A DNA stretch of 64,000 nucleotides from Macrophomina tecta (Eukaryota; Ascomycota; Dothideomycetes; Botryosphaeriales; Botryosphaeriaceae): assembly GCA_024180945.1 (NCBI GenBank), contig JAKSGN010000002.1, positions 2,790,001-2,854,000 on the forward strand. The letters run 5' to 3'. The notes beneath the pieces are model-generated. The model was not told the DNA's origin. It saw only the letters and a list, made by a program, of their open reading frames with translations, and searched no databases. This document shows, in pieces, positions 33,710 to 45,484 of the stretch. Within the stretch, counting starts at the first letter, position 1; every line of letters begins with the position of its first letter. A program made the position numbers and the translations under genes.

Positions 33710-35646
33710 ACGGCGCATTCATGGAGGTAGAAAGACATTGCGGGAGTATAGGATAACGCGATTGAAGCCGTGGGAGGCCAAGCCGTACGATGTGTCGGCC
33801 AATTTCTGGGCCAGATCCGATGATGACAAGAGTGGCGCGCGACGGCTATGAAGACCCTGGAGTTACTGGATGGATGACGAACTTATGGAGATGATGGAGC
33901 GGATCAGGCTCTGTTGGCATGGTTTATACATAGAATGTAGGTATGTGAGTAGTTGCCTGTCTTCGTACATTTGTCCTATAAAGCAAGAAAGCTCTGACAT
34001 TCCTGCCACGAGCCGTCACAGGGCCGCAGGTGCATGAGAAAGGCCGGATGTGCCTTGGGCAATAGTTTTGCTTTTTTTTTTTTTTTTTTTTTTTTGAAAT
34101 CCATTCCTCAAGATGACGTGATGTGCGTGACTCGATTCTGCATACTACAGTGCTGGTCATACGTTTCCACTCTAATTCCCAGGTTCAATAGCAACTATGA
34201 CATTTGCTGTTGTGTCATTAAACCCCTAGGCTCCCAGCTCGCTTAGTTTTCAGTAGAAGGACAAAGAAAACGTGGCTCCGGCTGCATGCGTAGAAATGAA
34301 GAAGATACTGGATGTTTAGATACTCATGGAAATGACATCACAGCCTCATGGCGAGGAATGCAGCTCAGGATGGCCACGCATATCCGCTGGGCGACTTAGT
34401 AAGACACCGTCCTCTTACAACCAACAGCAATCGAAGTCGTCTCCCGTGCAGCGTAGCAGAAGCCAGCGTGGCATCCGGTCGAGACAACTTGAGGGAAAAG
34501 GGCGTATATCGAGGGAGGGAATAAACGACCTAAACGCTGAGTCGGACGGCCGGCGGACATTGGGGGCCATGGAAATAACACAGCAAGTAGCTGCCTGATG
34601 GAGAGACGGATGATTCGATTTTGGATTTCGAAGCCGAATTGCCACCGGACCTGAGGCGGGGCTGCGTCTGTGTCAGCCGCTTTGACCTTTGAGTACCCAC
34701 GGCTGGCAAGAGCCTGCGGGTAACATGGGGTGATTCCATGAAGCCACTATCATTTGACTGCCTTATACGGAAGTTACCCGCAACCCGTGTTGGTAATACC
34801 GTCTATATCGCAAGACCTTATGCTTGACATCATGGCTTGGTTGCCGTGCTTTTTTCCTTTTTGCTCTTTTACAGCAGGCAAAAACAGCGGCAGTCCTTTC
34901 GCGTAAAGCATCCTGCGCAGGCTTTCAACATCCCGGAGCGGTGGTTTGGTCTTGCAAAATCGCCTTCGCTCCTTTTATGAATCCTTCACGGGGATGGGGC
35001 TCATCAGCCTTCGACTGTCCACTTTTCTGAGCCCTGACAGGCACTGGTGCCTTATAGGATGCGCTAAAATCCGTATCTGCCGATATAGGAACAAGATCGG
35101 CGTCGCTAAGTCTTTCTTGGTGGAGGCCCGGGCCGCTTACTGCATAGAAGGATTTTGGTCCCACCTCCGTTTTACCGCCTCCGCGAATAGATCACCTCAT
35201 GCGAAGCCACTAAAAGCCACTGCCGCAGCTTCAATTGCCATTCCGGGGCATTGGCAGAGAAGTCCTTGACAGTCTCCACTTGACATGCATACCTTCGCCC
35301 CCAAATCTTTCCCCACACATTCCAATGACTACACGTGCAGTATCCTCTCCCCTCGAGACGTTGACAGAAACCAACACTTGTGGGGTCCAAGCGTTTCTTC
35401 CATCCCCAATCCTTTGCAGATCTTGCTCGAGAATGTCGAGGATGCCAATCGTCCGTACAATCCCCGCGCTCTGTTCCTTAACTGCGATGAGCAGCATTGA
35501 AGTATAAGTAGCGGCATTGCCTCGACCAGTTTTCCAGTCCATCACAGCAACACCTGCCACTCTACTCTCAGCATCCTCATCTTCCCAACCAATCTTCAAT
35601 TTTCGCGGAACTGAGACCTCTCAAAACCTCAACAAACCCTTCCAAA
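33710..35646. other. Intergenic
   Basis: About 1.9 kb without a supportable gene. A 24-base T run lies at 34072-34095. Short frames (for example 35231-35599 minus) show no motifs. The distal end is the promoter of the small secreted protein. Confidence 0.5.
35503..35510 (+). promoter_or_regulatory. TATA-like box of small secreted protein gene
   Basis: TATAAGTA lies about 140 bases before the start codon of the small secreted cysteine-rich protein. Confidence 0.45.
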
Positions 35647-36033
35647 ATGCACGCCTCGACCATCACCTCCACCCTCCTCTTCTCGCTCTTCTCGCTCGGC
35701 GCCCTCGCCAGCCCGACCCCGGCCAACGAGGCGGTCAACCACCTGCACAAGCGCGCCAACCGCTGCGAGTCGAGCAACATCGAAGGCTTTTACAAGCGCT
35801 GGAACATCTGGGTCGACAACGACGCCAACTACAACGGCGCGTGTGGCAGCGGCTGCCTCGACAACATCCGCGGCCGCTGCGGCTCCTCCGTCACCGACTG
35901 GGGCTGCGACCGCGACGGCAACGGCCAGGGCTACTACCACTTCAACACGCCCACCACCTGCTCCGAGTACGATATGACCCAAGCCCTCAAGGCCTGCCTC
36001 AAGGGCCAGACCATCGACTGCCACGTCGTCTAG
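35647..36033 (+). CDS. Small secreted cysteine-rich protein
   Basis: Intronless, 128 aa. The signal peptide is MHASTITSTLLFSLFSLGALA. A propeptide follows that ends in the Kex2-type dibasic site HLHKR (about residue 36). The mature part of roughly 92 residues contains eight cysteines and many aromatic and Asn/Asp residues (KRWNIWVDNDANYNGACG, WGCDRDGNGQGYY). I recognise no family. Size, processing site and even cysteine number fit a secreted effector or antimicrobial-type protein with four disulfides, but this is inference. The C-terminus is TIDCHVV with no anchor. Confidence 0.8.
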   Translation: MHASTITSTLLFSLFSLGALASPTPANEAVNHLHKRANRCESSNIEGFYKRWNIWVDNDANYNGACGSGCLDNIRGRCGSSVTDWGCDRDGNGQGYYHFNTPTTCSEYDMTQALKACLKGQTIDCHVV

Positions 36034-36432
36034 CGCTTTGAGCGATGGGAAGAATAAGCGCTGTGCGGGGAGAAAGGATGGGTTGGAAGCGGAGGCCTCG
36101 GGCCGGGAAAGCGCGCATGTCGGGCTCAGCCTGCTCTTTCGGAATTGGACGGGGGCGTGGAGTGGTGTGGAGATGGGGTCGGCCGTCCGGAAATTGTTCT
36201 GCAGTTGCTCCTTTCACTCAGTGATGCTTAGTATAAATTCAGAATCAAGGTTCTTGGTACCAAATCGTGGCTATGTGCAATTGAAACATTTTGCCGTCTG
36301 TTCGAGGAGAGTTAGATTGAAAGGGCGAAAATCTTATTCCAACAAAAGAGTTCTGAGCAGGTAAGCCGCGGGGCTTCATACGTCGATATTCCATGCTCTA
36401 CCAGCCGCCTGCAGCTGAGAACTTGAGGAGCG

Positions 36433-37103
36433 TTATCGTACAAGGAAGAAGAAGAACGGTCCAATATCCTGATACTGCTTGCTGACAATAATACCAAAGA
36501 GGGCAGTACCAGAAACTTTGCGGAAATGCGTGACGATAGGGTGATTGTCAAAGAAGAGCGCCGCCGACACGACGCCCCTGTACTTGACTTCCAGAATCTG
36601 TCCTTGCGAGTTAGAACAATGACTGCATTTCCATCCTGTGCGCCCTTCTCGATACGTAGGGGCGACGAAGGCAAACCCACCTGGCCGTTCCCCCACTCGG
36701 TAAGCCATCTCTTTCTCGTACCGCAACCGTCTCTCGTTTGAGTGGCCACCACAAGGGGCTCCACGTCACCCTCACTCCAGAACTTTATGCCAACCCAGTT
36801 GATTGATTTCAGCCAGTGGTACAACGGATGCCCTGTGTTAAATCCAGTGGCTGACCACTCCCCGAGGAGTTCTTCAGGCGAAAGCGGCGGAAGCGGGTCA
36901 ATTATATCTAACAGCTCGGCGGGCTGCACATGCCTCGTTGGATCAGCCAAAGTGGCTGAGATGAGTTCCAAAGCACGGCTTTGGGCGAATGAGGTTCTAG
37001 GGTCTTGATCAGCTCTACGCAATCGATGAGGATTGCGTTGATGGAATGGCAGCAGTGTGTCCACCTACCCGGAGCACTGGCTGCCCAGAACCATCATGAA
37101 CAT
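36433..37103 (-). CDS. GXWXG / DUF4334 domain protein
   Basis: Exons 37103-37069, 36996-36681 and 36597-36433 join in frame to 171 aa. PLPPLSPEELLGEWSATGFNTGHP is the GXWXG motif domain, and KYRGVVSAALFFDNHPIVTHFRKV is the DUF4334 domain that normally follows it. The function of this two-domain family is not known to me. The second and third exons are secure. The first exon (35 bases) was chosen because it supplies the only nearby ATG that splices in phase with canonical GTAGGT...CCCTAG borders, so the N-terminus is less certain. The protein ends with FFFFLVR. No signal peptide. Confidence 0.72.
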
Positions 37104-39027
37104 CGGATAGATCGCAGTGACATATCTCAGCCGAGTCGGCAAAACTCAGGTGAAGACTCGCACCGATTGCCCAAGAAAGTCGAGGCAGAGAGAGGGCGAG
37201 GCGTGATGGGAAAGATCTTTTCCCTGGATTAGTAATCGTCGTGGCGGGGCCCACCAAACCAGTCCTGTTATTCTGGCTAAGGTGGGATGGTTAAGGCGAT
37301 GAGAACAGCAATTCCAGAAGGTCGATTCATCAGTTAGCTTTGACCACCGTGTTGCAGCTTTATCAAGGCAAAGGGGCGGGTAGGATCTATTCTAGTGAGT
37401 AATCAGGTTTTCTGGAGCCGGCGAGTCCTTCGGATTAGCAGTATCCGGATGGCTGCATGATTCAAGATGCCTTCGATTGAGGTCTAGAACCACTGCTTGT
37501 CTTTTTCGATCGTCAGTTCTTTCAGATGTGCCTGTTCCAGGCCCTGAACTCGCACAGGAAGCCAAGGAAATTATTCTTGTTATCATATTTGCCCAGCGCT
37601 CTCCTTAATGCAAGCCTTAAAAGCGTACGAGCAGACTTCTCTTCCTGAATCTCTCGAGCGCACCGGAGTGGATTACAACGTTGGCCGTTCGGAGGTGACA
37701 GCGAAAGCGCCACCACACGGATTGCCCTCGCTGACTGCTCATGCTTTAATAAGATTTGCAAGATCAAATCCTCCTTCAACAAATCAGGGCCCTCTATGTT
37801 CCTCATATCCATACTGTTAAAACTTCTGAAGATCGCTTTAAGGGCTGTCCATCGCTCGGAAGTTCTTCGCCGGAGACATCGGGTTTGAGGGGTTGAGCGT
37901 ACTATGGCCGACGTTAGCCCAGCGTTACTTAGCGCGATGCTAACGTCCATCCTTCGTAGTTTCCGCCAGCGAACCGGCGACAACACCATACATCATGCAT
38001 CGATACAAGCATTCTGCACACACTCTTTGGAACACTACGCCTGCCGGTTGTAACAGAGCCGCGAAGGCTTAACGATGCATTTCGACATTGCTAGCCTACT
38101 CAAAATGAACGGTTTCATTTACAAAGTAAGTTGTGAAGAAAGTGTTACAAACGGCGGCCGTCTGCAAGGCTGACGGACCGTGGGATGTGCGTGCTATCTC
38201 GCTTCTCGATCTCTGTGCCTGGGAGACTGCGCCAACCTCTTCACGGATAACCACCTTGAGCACGCTTAAATGGACCAGACAATTTGTGTCGCAGGGGAAG
38301 TAGGCGTTCGCCTCCAGGTCGCCAAGGAAAAACGCCAGCACGACATGATGCGAATAGCCTCTTTATCAGGTCTCGGTCTGTTGATCCCGAAGCCGAAGAG
38401 GAACTCGCTTTCTGTCGAACGCGAGTGGATCCCAAGGCAAGGGCTGGAAAACCGTTGTCTTGGAGGCCTGCTCGATGGGAACCCATCCGCGTCAGCTATT
38501 ACGCAGCCCAACCAGAGGAGAACGAGGAAGAGCGCATCCTCGGTTTGACAGATAAGAACGTGGACTGGCTAAAGTGGCGGGTTTATTGCGGAGGTTGATC
38601 TGCAGCGGAACGGTACGGTCCTCAACAACGGATCCTAAACGGCTGCTGCTAACGCAGTTTTGGCCCCCACTTCCCGACAACACAACGCCCAGCTGGCCGC
38701 ATGTCCTTCCCTATCCAGCCCCATTGTCCCAGAACCGTGATGCACCCCAAGTCAGCAAAATTCCCTCATACACTCAGCATGTACGTATTAGCCGTCGGCC
38801 GGAGGAACCGGCAGACAGGTGTGGGGTACTTGTCGGAACATGTTGCCTCACTCGGGGGATTATCAATCTGACCAATCATGCGGCTCCATTGGCATGCTTA
38901 CGGAGGGATACATATTCCCATACCATGCCTCACATGTCAGCCTGTCCCAGTTACAGGACCCGGAGTAAACGGCAGCCCACTGGCTCGTAAGGCTGAAGCC
39001 ACTTTCTTCACCTCTCCACCACTCACC
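37104..39027. other. Intergenic with one orphan frame
   Basis: No firm gene. The plus frame at 38284-38598 (104 codons) has a protein-like second half (DPEAEEELAFCRTRVDPKAR, WEPIRVSYYAAQPEENEEER, then GLTDKNVDWLKWRVYCGG) that could be a fragment or small gene of unknown type. The minus frame at 37522-37989 has nothing recognisable. Confidence 0.4.
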
Positions 39028-40963
39028 ATGAGTGGCTTTTCCAGCCCGGTGGTACTCACCGCACTGGCCTTGATCGTGTCCTATGCCATCTACACGCTGT
39101 CCCAAGTTGGCCGCCGCGAGCCAGCCCTTCCCCCAGGCCCGCCTACCGTCCCCATACTCGGAAACCTGCATCAAATCCCATTGACTGGCTTCCACAAAAA
39201 GTAGGGCACTCCCTTCACAGCTCATGCAAAGGGTAACCAACCATGTCCCAACAGGACTCTTGAGTGGGCCCAGAAGTATGGGCCCATCTACTCAGTAAAG
39301 CTGGGACCGGGCACCTTGATCGTCCTGACCAGCAAGAAGGCGATCCACGATCTCCTGGACAAGCGCAGCGCCATCTATTCTGACCGGCCCAAAGACTACG
39401 TCGGCGATATCATCACCGGTGGCGAGAAGCTCGAGCATATGCACTACAACGACCTCTGGCGCGCCCAGCGCAAGATCGCCACCCAGAGCGTTGCAGTAAG
39501 TAAGAAGGACCAAAAAAAAAAAAAAAAAAGACAAGCAAGATCCACGAATGCTCAGCTAACACCAATATCAACAGCCACGCGTCCTAGACGCCAAAGTTGC
39601 GCCCCTCCAGGAAGCCGAGTGCGCAAACCCCACCCTCCCTCTTCTGCCTCAGCACCCCCAACTAACACCAAAAGAAAAGAAACGCCCTCCTCCTCCAAGA
39701 CCTCCTCCACGACCCCGCCTCCTTCTCCTCCCACATCCAGCGCGCTACCGTCTCCGTCGCCAACACCCTCGTCTGGGGCCACCGCGCGTCCTCATCCTCC
39801 ACGTTCTGGGGCCGCACGCCCTGGCTCTCGCTCGAGGGCTTCTCGCAATGCTTCGAGCTCGGCGCCAACCCGCCGCTCGAGCAATTCCCCTTCCTGAAAC
39901 TCATCCCGGAGCGCTTCGCGCCGTGGGTGCGGCGCGCGCGCGTCCCGAACGCGGCGATGCGGCGCACGTGGGGGGAGGCGCGGCGGCGCGTCGAGGAGAG
40001 GAGGGCGTGGGGGGACAGGCGGATGGGCGCCCTGTTCGACCAGATCGCCGAGGGCGAGCTGCGCGCGGACGTGCCGCTGACGGAGAGCCAGGTGAATCAT
40101 TTCCTGGGGACGATGGTCGAGGGCGGCGCGGAGACGTCGAGCAGCGCGATGCTGACGTCGGTGCTGTTCCTGGCGCTGCATCGCGAGGTGCAGATCAAGG
40201 CGCAGAGGGAGCTGGATGCCGTGTGCGGGCCGGAGAGGTTTGTGGGAGCATTCTTTCTGCGGATGAAAGGCGGGGGGGCTGCGTGTGCTGACTGGGCGGT
40301 GCGACAGGATTCCGACGTGGGATGATTTTGCAACTCTGCCGTACGTCAACTGCATCGTCAAAGAGGCGATGCGGATTCGCCCGGTGTAAGTGTGTTCGAG
40401 TTGACTGTCGCCGGACCGTGCTGATGCGTGCGCAGCGGCCCGCTCGGAGTGCCCCATTGCGCCACCCGCGACGACTGGTACGAGGGCATGTTCATCCCCA
40501 AGGGATCGATCGTCCTCCTGCCGGCGTGGACGGTCCACAGGCTGGAGTCGAACGGATACAAGAACCCCGACGCCTACGACCCGGACCGGTGGATCGGCCA
40601 GACGCGCACTGCGGCAGAACTCGCCGGGATCGCCGACTATGAGAACAGAGATGAGTATTTAGGATACCTGAAAGTATATCTCTAATACTGACAGCTAGGG
40701 AACACCATTACAGCTATGGAGCGGGCCGGCGAGTCTGTCCGGGCATGCACATGGCGGAAAGGGCTATGTGGCGCATGACGGCCAATATACTCTGGGCTTT
40801 TGACATCATCCCCGTCGACGTGAACCCGGACAACTATGACGAGGGCATCATTCATCGCCCGAACCCTTACAAGGTCGAGTTCCGGCCGAGGAGCGAGGCG
40901 CACGTCAAGACAATCGAGCGTGAGGTAGGTCCGGCGCTAGAATTCTTGAAGCAGTTCGAGTGA
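39028..40963 (+). CDS. Cytochrome P450 monooxygenase
   Basis: Exons 39028-39200, 39255-39495, 39575-39618, 39680-40237, 40308-40385, 40436-40654 and 40714-40963 give 520 aa. The N-terminal anchor is followed by LPPGPPTVPILGNLHQIP. GGAETSSS is the I-helix motif, KEAMRIRP contains ExxR, PDRW the PERF-like motif, and YGAGRRVCPG the haem loop (Cys about 446). It resembles CYPs annotated as O-methylsterigmatocystin oxidoreductase-like. The last splice is awkward: a more family-like REHHYSYGAGRR can be read just upstream of exon 7 but cannot be joined in phase, so the haem region may be two residues short or this intron misassigned. The second intron contains an A18 run (39512-39529). Confidence 0.85.
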
Positions 40964-41146
40964 GCTTTGCAACCTGAAGTTGATGCTATCGGGAAGGTAG
41001 AATGAGGGAAGTTGGATTGCGAAGTGTTCGAGTGGAACATTCTGATTGGCACGGAGTAGGATATACCTTGGTCTGCAGGATTGCGCGCTCAGCCAAACAT
41101 AGGGACTCAAGTAGCACGTGCCACGAGAGGCAGTGATATCCAATGT

Positions 41147-42277
41147 TTAATCAAAAGCTAGCGACAGACTCGCCGAGCAAAGTTTCTCTTTTAGCTTATC
41201 CTCCACGTTCTTCATCTCCTCCTCCATATGCTCCCTGAGATCGTCCTTGACCTGCATTAGCTGATCGTCTATCCTCAAGTCTATTTGCTCATCTGTCCGA
41301 TCTCGCAAGTTCTCCACCTCAGCGTACGCTTCCTCTCTTAGTTCTGCTGCCACTTCATGGATTCTTTGGTCAAACTTCTTCTCAAGCTGCTTCGGCCGGT
41401 CATTCATCTCCTGGCGCATCGCACTCCTGAAACCATCAAACGCCTTCTTGCATAACAAAGCCACATAATCCTCAAATACCTCCTTGTGGGCGTCCAGATG
41501 TAAGGGAGAGGGATCAAGCCTGGGCTTTTTGGCAGGAGGCGAGCTGGGCGAGGTAGGTACTCTAGCCTTTAACAACTCTGCTTTAGGAGGGGGCGGCGAT
41601 GGGGCGAGTTCGTCATACGACGGCGGACTGTCAGTCGGCGGTGGGATATGCAGATCGACACCTTCGACCATGTGGGCACCCTTGCCGCCGTGAAGGCTGG
41701 TCAAGTCTAGTTGATTTGCCATGGGGCGGAGACCGCCATCACGAGCTAGACTGCACAACGTCGCCAAGCGCTCGCGTGCCATGTGCTTGCTCGGGAAGAA
41801 CAGGGTCAAGTAAGTAGCCTGAGCGAGCGACTGCAACATATTTAAGATGTTCCCCGACGTTGTCGTCGTGGGAGCGAGCGACGTGGATGCAGGTATGACG
41901 AGGACCGGCGGTTTAGATAGCGAGAAATGTAGACGTGTGATATTCTCCGGCGACGAGCACACATTCGCCTGCACCAATCCTCGCCGCACAGGCTCAGGTA
42001 TAGTCGCACTCAAGCCAGTAGTGGCTTCAAGGCCGACAATGCGCTGAGGGAGCACGTATACGAAGATATTCGTCTTTTTCGGGCATTCTTTCAGCGCAAC
42101 AGGGACACGGAGCTTGAAGAAAGTAGCACGTTCGGTCTTATCAAAGCGAACCTCGAAGGCTAGTTGGCAGGAAGGGCGAGGATGGCGATGGCCCAGATGA
42201 GTGGTGGCATTTTGATCACGGCCAAGCCATTCGACGAAGGCGGGCACGAAAGGAACAGGGCGTGTTGAATCGGACAT
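41147..42277 (-). CDS. Protein of unknown function with C-terminal coiled coil
   Basis: Single exon, 376 aa, starting MSDSTRPVPFVPAFVEWLGRD. The first ~190 residues look like a beta-rich globular domain (CQLAFEVRFDKTERATFFKL; NIFVYVLPQRIVGLE). A Pro/Ser-rich linker with the possible nuclear signal PPAKKPRLDP follows. The last ~110 residues are a strongly charged helix with heptad character (AELREEAYAEVENLRDRTDE ... DLREHMEEEMKNVEDKL). I recognise no family. The frame is open upstream to an ATG at 42505, but that extension is Arg/Cys-rich and unlike the body, so I prefer 42277. Confidence 0.65.
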   Translation of the reverse strand: MSDSTRPVPFVPAFVEWLGRDQNATTHLGHRHPRPSCQLAFEVRFDKTERATFFKLRVPVALKECPKKTNIFVYVLPQRIVGLEATTGLSATIPEPVRRGLVQANVCSSPENITRLHFSLSKPPVLVIPASTSLAPTTTTSGNILNMLQSLAQATYLTLFFPSKHMARERLATLCSLARDGGLRPMANQLDLTSLHGGKGAHMVEGVDLHIPPPTDSPPSYDELAPSPPPPKAELLKARVPTSPSSPPAKKPRLDPSPLHLDAHKEVFEDYVALLCKKAFDGFRSAMRQEMNDRPKQLEKKFDQRIHEVAAELREEAYAEVENLRDRTDEQIDLRIDDQLMQVKDDLREHMEEEMKNVEDKLKEKLCSASLSLAFD

Positions 42278-43202
42278 ATATACAGATCTGCGGAGAAGAT
42301 ATGGGTCAGCAGCAGTCGCCAACGAATTTAGGGCCCCTGCGCGAGATAGAATTGCGCGCAGGAATCCCGCCCACCCAGGCTTTGCGGACGTGTTCCAGCC
42401 CAGAGCAGCCTTGACTCCCAGCGTCCACGCTGGCAAACCGGACGATTGGCGGCGAGGAGCGCAGAGACACAGACGGTGGCCGCAGCCCCTACAGATCCCA
42501 GGCACAGCCTAGCGAAGATGACCTGCTTGCGACCATCCGCGAACCCCAGCCTTATCGTCCAGCAGACAGCACGGCTACCCGTAGAGATGGGCACCTATGG
42601 AGCAGCCCCAATACCCACCCCACCACCCTCCGGGCTCTTGATGACGAGCAGCCCTGACTCGTAGATGGAGATCGAGTAGTGTATGTACCACGTGCGGTTG
42701 ACGTGCGCGGCGGAAAACAGCGAATGTGTGCGCGCAGCGGTTGGGGGTGGCCGGAGAGGGCGACACGATCGATAGTGCGATAGGCTAGTGTCGGGTGATG
42801 CAGAAGGTCATGGTTGTGATAGTAATGATGGAGGCAGACGTTAGGTAGTGACCGCGACAGAGCGGGGAGGCTGGGGCTTGGCAAAAGTGCACGTGCTCTC
42901 GCGACCGCCTTGCGCCGAGACGCGTCTGACCCTATCCGGCGAAGCTCAATCTCTTCCTCCCTCCATTATTGTTCCGAAATTCTCCCTCCGGGCTCGAACC
43001 ACTGCACGGCAGGACGTGGCCTCAGCAGTGGAATTCTTTGAAGCGAGAGACAAGGCTCTCATTCCCTCCTACGACGATGCATTCCCCATGTTTTCCCGGA
43101 CAACTTAAGGACAAGCGGCAGCAGAAGGCCGACACGGTTCTCAGGGACAATATCCGTTGATCTGATTACAATTCATTATATACATTTCCCCAGCTATCCT
43201 CA
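42278..43202. other. Intergenic
   Basis: Upstream region of the coiled-coil protein and 3' flank of the rhamnogalacturonan lyase gene. Several overlapping short frames, none convincing. Confidence 0.45.
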
Positions 43203-45418
43203 CTATTGGACTTCCAGCCTCAGCGCGTCATACTGGACATATACCTGTTGAGGTAGCACCGCCGACTCATAATCCATAGCATCCGACGGCAGCCGCAGCA
43301 CGATCTCGTTGTCCGTCTCCTTCAGGAACTTCGTCTCGAACACGAACTTGTGGGCCACGTTGTAGCAGCTGATGGCAGAACGGACGGCGCAAGAGCTGGA
43401 ATGGGCGTACCTGCATTGTGTCAGCAAATATCGGAGATCGTCGAACGGCGCAACTTACGGAATCACCCAAGGCTCGAGCTCATTCCCGTTGACAGTGACC
43501 ACATATGGCAAGTTCGAATACGGCTCCGTCGCATTGAACACGTCCGTATTGCCTGCCGCCGTCTTGGCGCCCGCCAGCTGAATGGTCAGCGTGGCCTCAT
43601 TCTTCGCGGCCACACTTCTGTTCAGCTCCACCGCCGACGCATCAAACAAGATCGTCCAGTTGCTAATCGTCGGCGAGAACAGCGTCTCATTCCTAAACGC
43701 ATTCGCCTTCCCGCCTACCGAGCTCCAGTGCACATAGTTCCAGTCCTCGACCTCCTTACTCTCCCCAACCTTGAACCTCACCCCCTCCGGAAACTCGGTG
43801 GGGAAGTCGTACTTGGCCCAATAGATGCGATACTGCTCCGGCTGCAGCGGCTTGCTGGTATCTACCTCGACGCCGTGCTTGTACTCGCCGCTCGACCGGT
43901 CCGGCGTGCCGATGCGCCACAGCTCTCTCCCCGCGCTCTCCTCGACAAACGACGCGTTCGTTGCCGTCGTGCGCCCCGCCGCTACCACGATCCCGTCCTG
44001 CGTGTACTGCCCGAAGATTCCGTCCGCGTACACCGTCAACCGGTACTCGCCCGCCTTGACGCGCGGGATCGTGACCGTCGCGATGTTGGACGCGCCCGAC
44101 ACCTGCAGCTCCGCCCAGTACTGGTACGCCTTCGTGTCGGCCACGTTGTCCTGGAAGTCGATGCCGCTCGCCGTCAGGATCGCAAGGGGCCGGCTCCAGG
44201 TGCTGGTCTGGTTGTTGCTGGCTGCGGGCAGCGCGATGGCGCCTTGCCATGTGCCGCGCCCGGACGTGGGCACGTAGTTGGGGACGTGCGGCGCGATGTC
44301 GTCGTAGAATTGCGCGTTCCATGACGGGTCGGCGTATTGCAGCGCGTCGGCGCGGGACTCTTGCAGCGTGGTGCCGGGCGCGCCGCTGTTGAAGTGGTAG
44401 TAGAACTGGGAATGGTCAGTAGAGGTTCATTGGAGAAGGCCAGGGGAGGCGCACGGGGCCGAAGGTCCGGTCGAAGCCATTCGTGATGTTAGGAGTGCCG
44501 TTGCCGTGATGGTTGGAAGCTGGAGTCCGTTAGTGCGTGGGCCCACCGCAAGTACAGCTGAGTGTCCTCACCGATGTAGTTGTAGACAATTCCGTCCACG
44601 GTGAGATCGGAGTTCTTGGGGCCGTTGAAGTACGTGTCGACGGTGTTCATCACCAGCCATGCACCGAACGTGCTGTTGGTGTCACTCGTGCTGCCGTCGG
44701 AAAACATGCCATGCACCCTGTGGTCTCTCCATTGGGCCTGGAACGTGTACTTAGTGAAGAAGTCTGCCCACTGCTGGACATAAGGGTCCTCGGGCGTGTT
44801 CAACAGCGACCACGTAGCGTCCTGCACGACGACCTGTTTGGACACGGCGTTCTTGGACGGCAGAGGAGCATACGTCTTCTCGTTGGTCGCCAGGTGCGTC
44901 CAGAGCTGGGTGTTGGGGCGGAACAGCGTGCGGAACTCCTGGAGGTTGCGCAGGAAGGGCGTCGTCTCATTGTAGTATGCCAGCCGGCTGAATGTGTGCA
45001 GGCCCGTCTCCCCTTCGCGCAGGAAGTAGTAGAACTCGAGCAGCTGACCCGTCGCGGCGTAGGTCTCGCCCATCACCACGCCCGCGTACGGCACGCCGCT
45101 TGAGTCGATATCTTGGAAGATTTCATACTGCGGGGCTTTGCTGCCGGGGGTGTAGAAGCCGGAAGGAGTGCAGTAACAGTCGAGGTAGGGGCCGATGCCC
45201 GTTTGCCCGGAGACCGGACCGAGCAGGTCTTGGTCGTCGAGGGTGAGGCCGACGATGACGCCTTTGGATTTGTCCAGCTGCACGTGGAGGCGGTCGTTCT
45301 TGATGACGATCCCGCTCGATGTTTCATTGACCGTGAGGACGGCGAGGACCTCGGCGCCGAAGGCGAGGAGGGCCAGAAGCAGGGAGCCAAGCACCCGAGG
45401 GAGGCCCGAGTTCGCCAT
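43203..45418 (-). CDS. Rhamnogalacturonan lyase (PL4)
   Basis: Exons 45418-44572, 44519-44455, 44405-43459 and 43410-43203 give 688 aa. There is an N-terminal signal peptide (LGSLLLALLAFGAEVLA). The catalytic beta-super-sandwich domain includes GIVIKNDRLHVQLDKSKGVI and YYFLREGETGLHTFSRLAYY. A fibronectin III-like domain (VKAGEYRLTVYADGIFGQY) and a C-terminal carbohydrate-binding domain (NEIVLRLPSDAMDYESAVLP) follow, the family's standard architecture. The enzyme cleaves rhamnogalacturonan I between rhamnose and galacturonate by beta-elimination outside the cell. L-rhamnose mutarotase is the next gene upstream on the same strand. TATA-like box at 45478-45484. Confidence 0.93.
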
Positions 45419-45477
45419 TGTGAAATTTTGGGGCTTTCGGCGATTGCCTGGGAGTTGCCCCGCGGCGGACGCGTGCG

Positions 45478-45484
45478 CTTTATA
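45478..45484 (-). promoter_or_regulatory. TATA box of rhamnogalacturonan lyase gene
   Basis: On the minus strand the sequence reads TATAAAG, about 60 bases before the start codon. Confidence 0.55.

Noticed and set aside
42278..42505. Upstream extension of the coiled-coil protein to an ATG at 42505
   Set aside because: The added 76 residues are Arg/Cys-rich with no continuity to the conserved-looking start MSDSTRPVPFVPAF.
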